Source: Thiotrichales bacterium (lineage in GTDB: Bacteria > Pseudomonadota > Gammaproteobacteria > Francisellales > CACEW01). Taken from it: a stretch of DNA of 64,000 bases. Each line of letters starts with the position of its first letter. Within the stretch, counting starts at the first letter, position 1. The stretch lies in contig CANJVU010000009.1 in NCBI GenBank assembly GCA_947478525.1, forward strand, positions 1-64,000. Direction: 5' to 3'. The notes beneath the pieces are model-generated. The model made no database searches. It was not told the origin of the DNA and saw nothing but the letters and a program-made list of their open reading frames with translations. Shown piece after piece: positions 60,956 through 64,000 of this stretch. Position numbers and translations under genes: made by a program.

Positions 60956-61517
60956 TTTAAAAGGCTATACCTATCGTCGATGCAACAACGATTTACTCGA
61001 TGAAGCGTTGCAAAACGAGCGCAGACAAATGATCGACGCCAAGATAAAACGTCGGGAAGCACGCAAACAAAAGCAGCGTCTTCGCGATCGCTATTGTCTA
61101 ACAATTACCGCACTTACTTTGGGCATGGCTGCCTTTGGATTTATCAAAACCGTGCATAGCGCTCCTGTTACTGAGCTTGAAGTATTTACTACTTCACAGT
61201 TTCAGGTTGGACCCACTGATATGCCAGGCGTGAATGTCAAAGTTTATAACTTGGATCAATTGCAACAATCGATTGCACAGGTCAATCAACAATTACAAAG
61301 CATGAGTAAGTTGGATGCAGAAGCTGGCGCCAAACAATTATTGATTGGTCAAATACCTTTGTTACGCAATCAATTTCATGGCCTTGCGTTAGCTCAGCAG
61401 TATGGGATTCAAGAATTACCCGCCATCGTATTTGATCATGGTAAAGCTGAAAGCATTGGCGTGACCGACCTTGGCATTGCGGTATTGGATTATCAAGCAT
61501 GGAGTCATTCACAATGA
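60948..61517 (+). CDS. ICE protein, TIGR03757/PFL_4709-type
   Basis: A 189-aa protein: a long basic N-terminus (~1-45), one transmembrane or signal segment, then ELEVFTTSQFQVG, VYNLDQLQQSIAQVNQQLQS, and a thioredoxin-like ending (ALAQQYGIQELPAIVFDHGK). No CxxC motif is left, as in TrbC/TraW-type relatives. Coupled to both neighbours. Confidence 0.84.
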   Translation: MCDLKGYTYRRCNNDLLDEALQNERRQMIDAKIKRREARKQKQRLRDRYCLTITALTLGMAAFGFIKTVHSAPVTELEVFTTSQFQVGPTDMPGVNVKVYNLDQLQQSIAQVNQQLQSMSKLDAEAGAKQLLIGQIPLLRNQFHGLALAQQYGIQELPAIVFDHGKAESIGVTDLGIAVLDYQAWSHSQ

Positions 61518-62488
61518 TTAAGAAAATTGCGTTGTCGATGGCGTTGTTCAGTTCTGCTGTTGCTTATGCCAGTGGCGGAGGCTATAGCAGCATACAGTTA
61601 GCTCAAAATACCGTATCTGCAATCCCTTCGTGTTTACAGTACCGCCCAGAAGGAATGTGCTTTTGGCTGGTATGTGGATTAGGTTGTTCGATTAACACTA
61701 CGCTTAAAGTGAGCGAATATCTGCCAGACACTACGGTTAGCGTGTTTAATGACGCGGATTCCGACCCTTGGGATGTGCCACACACCGTGATTGATCCCCT
61801 CGCTGAAAAAACCGCAGAGGCACAGGTGTCACTATTGACCCCTGATAGCTATGGTTTTGGTAACGCCAGTGATCAGGCGGGTAGTCGCCATACCGAAGAT
61901 TCTCGCTTGAAAGAAGTGGATGCGTTAGGTAATCCGATGGCAAAATTTTTCCAGCCACCGATGTTTATCCCGAGTACCGCACAACCCTTTATGCCGTACT
62001 ACCAATCGATGCTGGATGTTGCGGCCTGGCGCAGCAGTTTGACCGAGATGTTTTATCCAGGGGCACTAATTCCTGGTGTGCATGATGTAGGACAGTTTCC
62101 TTACAACGTCTGGGGTTCACTCTATCCGCGCGATGGATTTGTGGATACCTCAAACGATGCCAAAGGTGCGGCGATTATTGCGCAACGAGCGGCGAGTATT
62201 TTTACCCAATCGATGCAGCCACACATTTATAACCCGCTACCCACTTCCTGTGGTACCGCCTGTCAAATTTATGCAGCAGCAGAGAACGATCCCAATACCG
62301 TGCAATGGCAGATGGATTATCCCATCGCTGAAAACACCTGTGCCGTTTTTGGCACCAACGATTTAGCGCAACTGAAACCCTGGGGTACCGATGCTGCCAA
62401 CGCAGGTGATGGTAATTATGTGTGGACGATGTGGCGTCATTACGAGGGGTGTATTCAGGGGGACGGCAGTTTTTTAGGCAGCACATAA
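61514..62488 (+). CDS. ICE protein, TIGR03756/PFL_4710-type (TraU-like)
   Basis: A 324-aa exported protein with signal peptide ending AYA. The Cys-rich CLQYRPEGMCFWLVCGLGC is characteristic of TraU-like proteins, and further Cys (TSCGTACQ, YEGCIQG) suggest disulfides. ATG 61514 overlaps the previous stop; five extra upstream codons are rejected. Confidence 0.88.
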   Translation: MIKKIALSMALFSSAVAYASGGGYSSIQLAQNTVSAIPSCLQYRPEGMCFWLVCGLGCSINTTLKVSEYLPDTTVSVFNDADSDPWDVPHTVIDPLAEKTAEAQVSLLTPDSYGFGNASDQAGSRHTEDSRLKEVDALGNPMAKFFQPPMFIPSTAQPFMPYYQSMLDVAAWRSSLTEMFYPGALIPGVHDVGQFPYNVWGSLYPRDGFVDTSNDAKGAAIIAQRAASIFTQSMQPHIYNPLPTSCGTACQIYAAAENDPNTVQWQMDYPIAENTCAVFGTNDLAQLKPWGTDAANAGDGNYVWTMWRHYEGCIQGDGSFLGST

Positions 62489-62685
62489 CGCTTCGTTCTT
62501 TGCACTGATGCGGCGTTGCGCATCTGTTCGTGCCGTCCTCATTGACTAAACGTCAACTGCGGGGTCACAAACAGTGCGCGCCTTGCCTCAGCACAAAGTA
62601 CTTTGCGTTGTATAGAAAAAATTAACAACTAAACCATTACGCAAACATTACGTACGTAACTCTTACGGATTGACAGGAGATCGCA
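62489..62685. promoter_or_regulatory. non-coding spacer with palindromes inside the transfer operon
   Basis: The only sizeable gap after traD. It contains GATGCG/CGCATC (within ~62507-62524), TTGAC-taaac-GTCAA (62542-62556), CAAAGTACTTTG (62594-62605) and TTACGTACGTAA (62648-62659), all perfect inverted repeats. No good sigma-70 promoter is visible. It may hold an operator, a processing site or the remnant of a lost gene. Confidence 0.5.
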
Positions 62686-64000
62686 ATGAAAACCATTTTA
62701 ACCAAAACCTTACTGGCACTCAGTGTTGGTATGGCATTAACGTCAGTGAGTCACGCAGCACCCTTGGTGCCAGAAAGTGGCAACACCGGCATGTTCTATT
62801 ACCAAATGGGCGGTGGTGATACCGTACCGTATCCCGCCACGCTGGATACTCAAACCATTCCTTTATCGGTTAACGCTAACGTGGGGTTGGGGTACAACTG
62901 CGGTGTGTTCAACCCAACGTTATCGATCTCCAATGCGATTAACGGTATTCAAAATAGCGCGATGAACATTGAACAGAGCGTCATTAGTAATGCAACCTCT
63001 GCGATTTATAACATGCCGATGTATATCCTTGCTCGTGCAAATCACACGATTTACGATTTGATGACCAACCAGTTCTTTAGTGCTCAAACTGACCTGAGTG
63101 CTTCTACCGGCTCCTGTCAGGCCATGCAAGCACAAATCGGCAATGGCCAAAATCCTTATACTGATTGGGCTACCGTTGCTATGGGCGATGACTGGAAGAA
63201 ACATATGTCGATGGCGTTTGGTCAATCACAGTCGTCATATCAGTCAGGTATGTTAGGCGATTCCAATAACAGCGATATTAACGTCGTTAAGCAAACCGTT
63301 GCGGAAGACAACGGTGATAATGGTGTGCCGTGGATTCACGGTGCCAGTCAGTCCGGTGGCGGTAACAACGCTGGTGGTCAAAACCAACCGGCCATTGAAG
63401 TGGTTCATGATGCCGTCGTTGCTGGCTACAACGTATTACTGCAATCCAATCGTCAATACGATGACCAAAGCGCACCAGGCACTACTCCACAAAATAGCTA
63501 CCTAGTGGGTATCTGGAGCAATCCAGAAATCGCTGCCACCTGGGTGGTTAATGTCGTTGGGGATGAAGAGATTACCACCTATGCCGGTGGCCCCAAACAA
63601 TCGACTCCTGGTGTTGGACTATTGAGTGATGTCTATCAACAAACCGTGACCATCCAGCAGGACTTGGTCAACCTGATCAGCGGTGCAACGCCCATCACCA
63701 TTGAAAATCTCCAAGCCGTGGCCTCTCCCAGCATGGTGCCAAACCAAGCTGCGATTCAAGCCTTCCAACAGTTGAATGGCGTGAGCCAAGCGATTTATGT
63801 TCATAAGCTTGCTGAAGCGATTGCCGCTGAACAGATTGCCGAGCAAGTTCGTTTAGCCAAACAGCTCTTAATGGTGGGTGAAAGTGTGCCACAAATCTAC
63901 GGCAACAAAGCCGCCAAAACCGATATCGCCAGTGCGATCAAGAAGCTCGATGACTATCGCAACAACCTGACTTTTAACAATGGTCAGGTATTTGGTGCAG
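62686..64000 (+). CDS. ICE protein, TIGR03755/PFL_4711-type, partial at window end
   Basis: Open from ATG 62686 (CAGGAG upstream) through base 64000 without a stop, at least 438 aa. Signal peptide ending SHA, then LGYNCGVFNPTLSISNAING and repeated alpha-helical segments, with AEAIAAEQIAEQVRLAKQLL near the cut end. The family follows TraU-like genes in PFGI-1-type elements and resembles TraH/TrbB-like periplasmic assembly proteins in layout. The true 3' end is outside the window. Confidence 0.85.
   Translation, partial: MKTILTKTLLALSVGMALTSVSHAAPLVPESGNTGMFYYQMGGGDTVPYPATLDTQTIPLSVNANVGLGYNCGVFNPTLSISNAINGIQNSAMNIEQSVISNATSAIYNMPMYILARANHTIYDLMTNQFFSAQTDLSASTGSCQAMQAQIGNGQNPYTDWATVAMGDDWKKHMSMAFGQSQSSYQSGMLGDSNNSDINVVKQTVAEDNGDNGVPWIHGASQSGGGNNAGGQNQPAIEVVHDAVVAGYNVLLQSNRQYDDQSAPGTTPQNSYLVGIWSNPEIAATWVVNVVGDEEITTYAGGPKQSTPGVGLLSDVYQQTVTIQQDLVNLISGATPITIENLQAVASPSMVPNQAAIQAFQQLNGVSQAIYVHKLAEAIAAEQIAEQVRLAKQLLMVGESVPQIYGNKAAKTDIASAIKKLDDYRNNLTFNNGQVFGA

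Noticed and set aside
1..64000. CRISPR array, rRNA operon or prophage structural genes
   Set aside because: No regularly spaced identical repeats, rRNA sequence, capsid or tail genes were seen.

Overview
The window looks like a gammaproteobacterial chromosome, probably from the Legionellales. The order leuS-lptE-holA and the dnaQ-rnhA-methyltransferase cluster are gammaproteobacterial. The mobile part resembles Legionella integrative conjugative elements (ICEs): a GI-type/PFGI-1-type conjugation operon sits next to a phage-type repressor and a CsrA paralogue (lvr-like region). The genus is an inference; no 16S rRNA gene or other marker is present.

Bases 1-14396 are core chromosome: leuS, lptE, holA; a thiamine-precursor ABC importer (thiZXY, minus strand) under a TPP riboswitch; dnaQ, rnhA and a methyltransferase; a lytic-transglycosylase-like lipoprotein; a DEAD-box RNA helicase; a class II glutamine amidotransferase; an MsrB-MsrA fusion; a small secreted protein; and a LuxR-type HTH protein.

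At 14397-14440 lies the 3' half of an elongator-type tRNA-Met(CAU) gene on the minus strand. It is followed by a tyrosine integrase at 14612. This is the expected picture of one ICE end; the intact tRNA and the other end should lie to the right, beyond base 64000. Everything from 14.4 kb to the window end is therefore read as one ICE.

The cargo (15.9-44.0 kb) holds several modules. There is an SGNH hydrolase fused to a pRiA4b-ORF3-like domain, flanked by about 50-bp direct repeats. A 1523-aa protein weakly resembling VasX/BTH_I2691 effectors is followed by three Sel1-repeat proteins. A compact operon encodes YciI, an alpha/beta hydrolase, an MTA/SAH nucleosidase, an SGNH hydrolase and another alpha/beta hydrolase. 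Two GNAT acetyltransferases follow. The last module is a biosynthetic cluster (31.5-44.0 kb, visibly AT-richer). Its centre is one megasynthase with order VOC-C-A-PCP-KS-ACP-TE and no acyltransferase, followed by a stand-alone homologue of PKS C-methyltransferase domains, a VUT-family membrane protein, an acyl-CoA-dehydrogenase-like flavoprotein, a cupin, an alpha/beta hydrolase and an MFS exporter.

Bases 44.0-47.6 kb form the ICE control region: a LexA/CI-like repressor, small paralogous proteins separated by stem-loops, an XRE regulator and a CsrA-type protein. From 47.6 kb a nearly gap-free operon encodes the conjugation apparatus (PilL-like protein, TraD coupling ATPase, pilus and core proteins, VirB4/TraC ATPase, TraU-like proteins); its last gene runs off the window. 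The csrA/transfer promoter and the promoter upstream of the 1523-aa-protein module are almost the same sequence (25 of 29 positions), and that module has a GGA-rich leader. This suggests that cargo expression is tied to transfer control.
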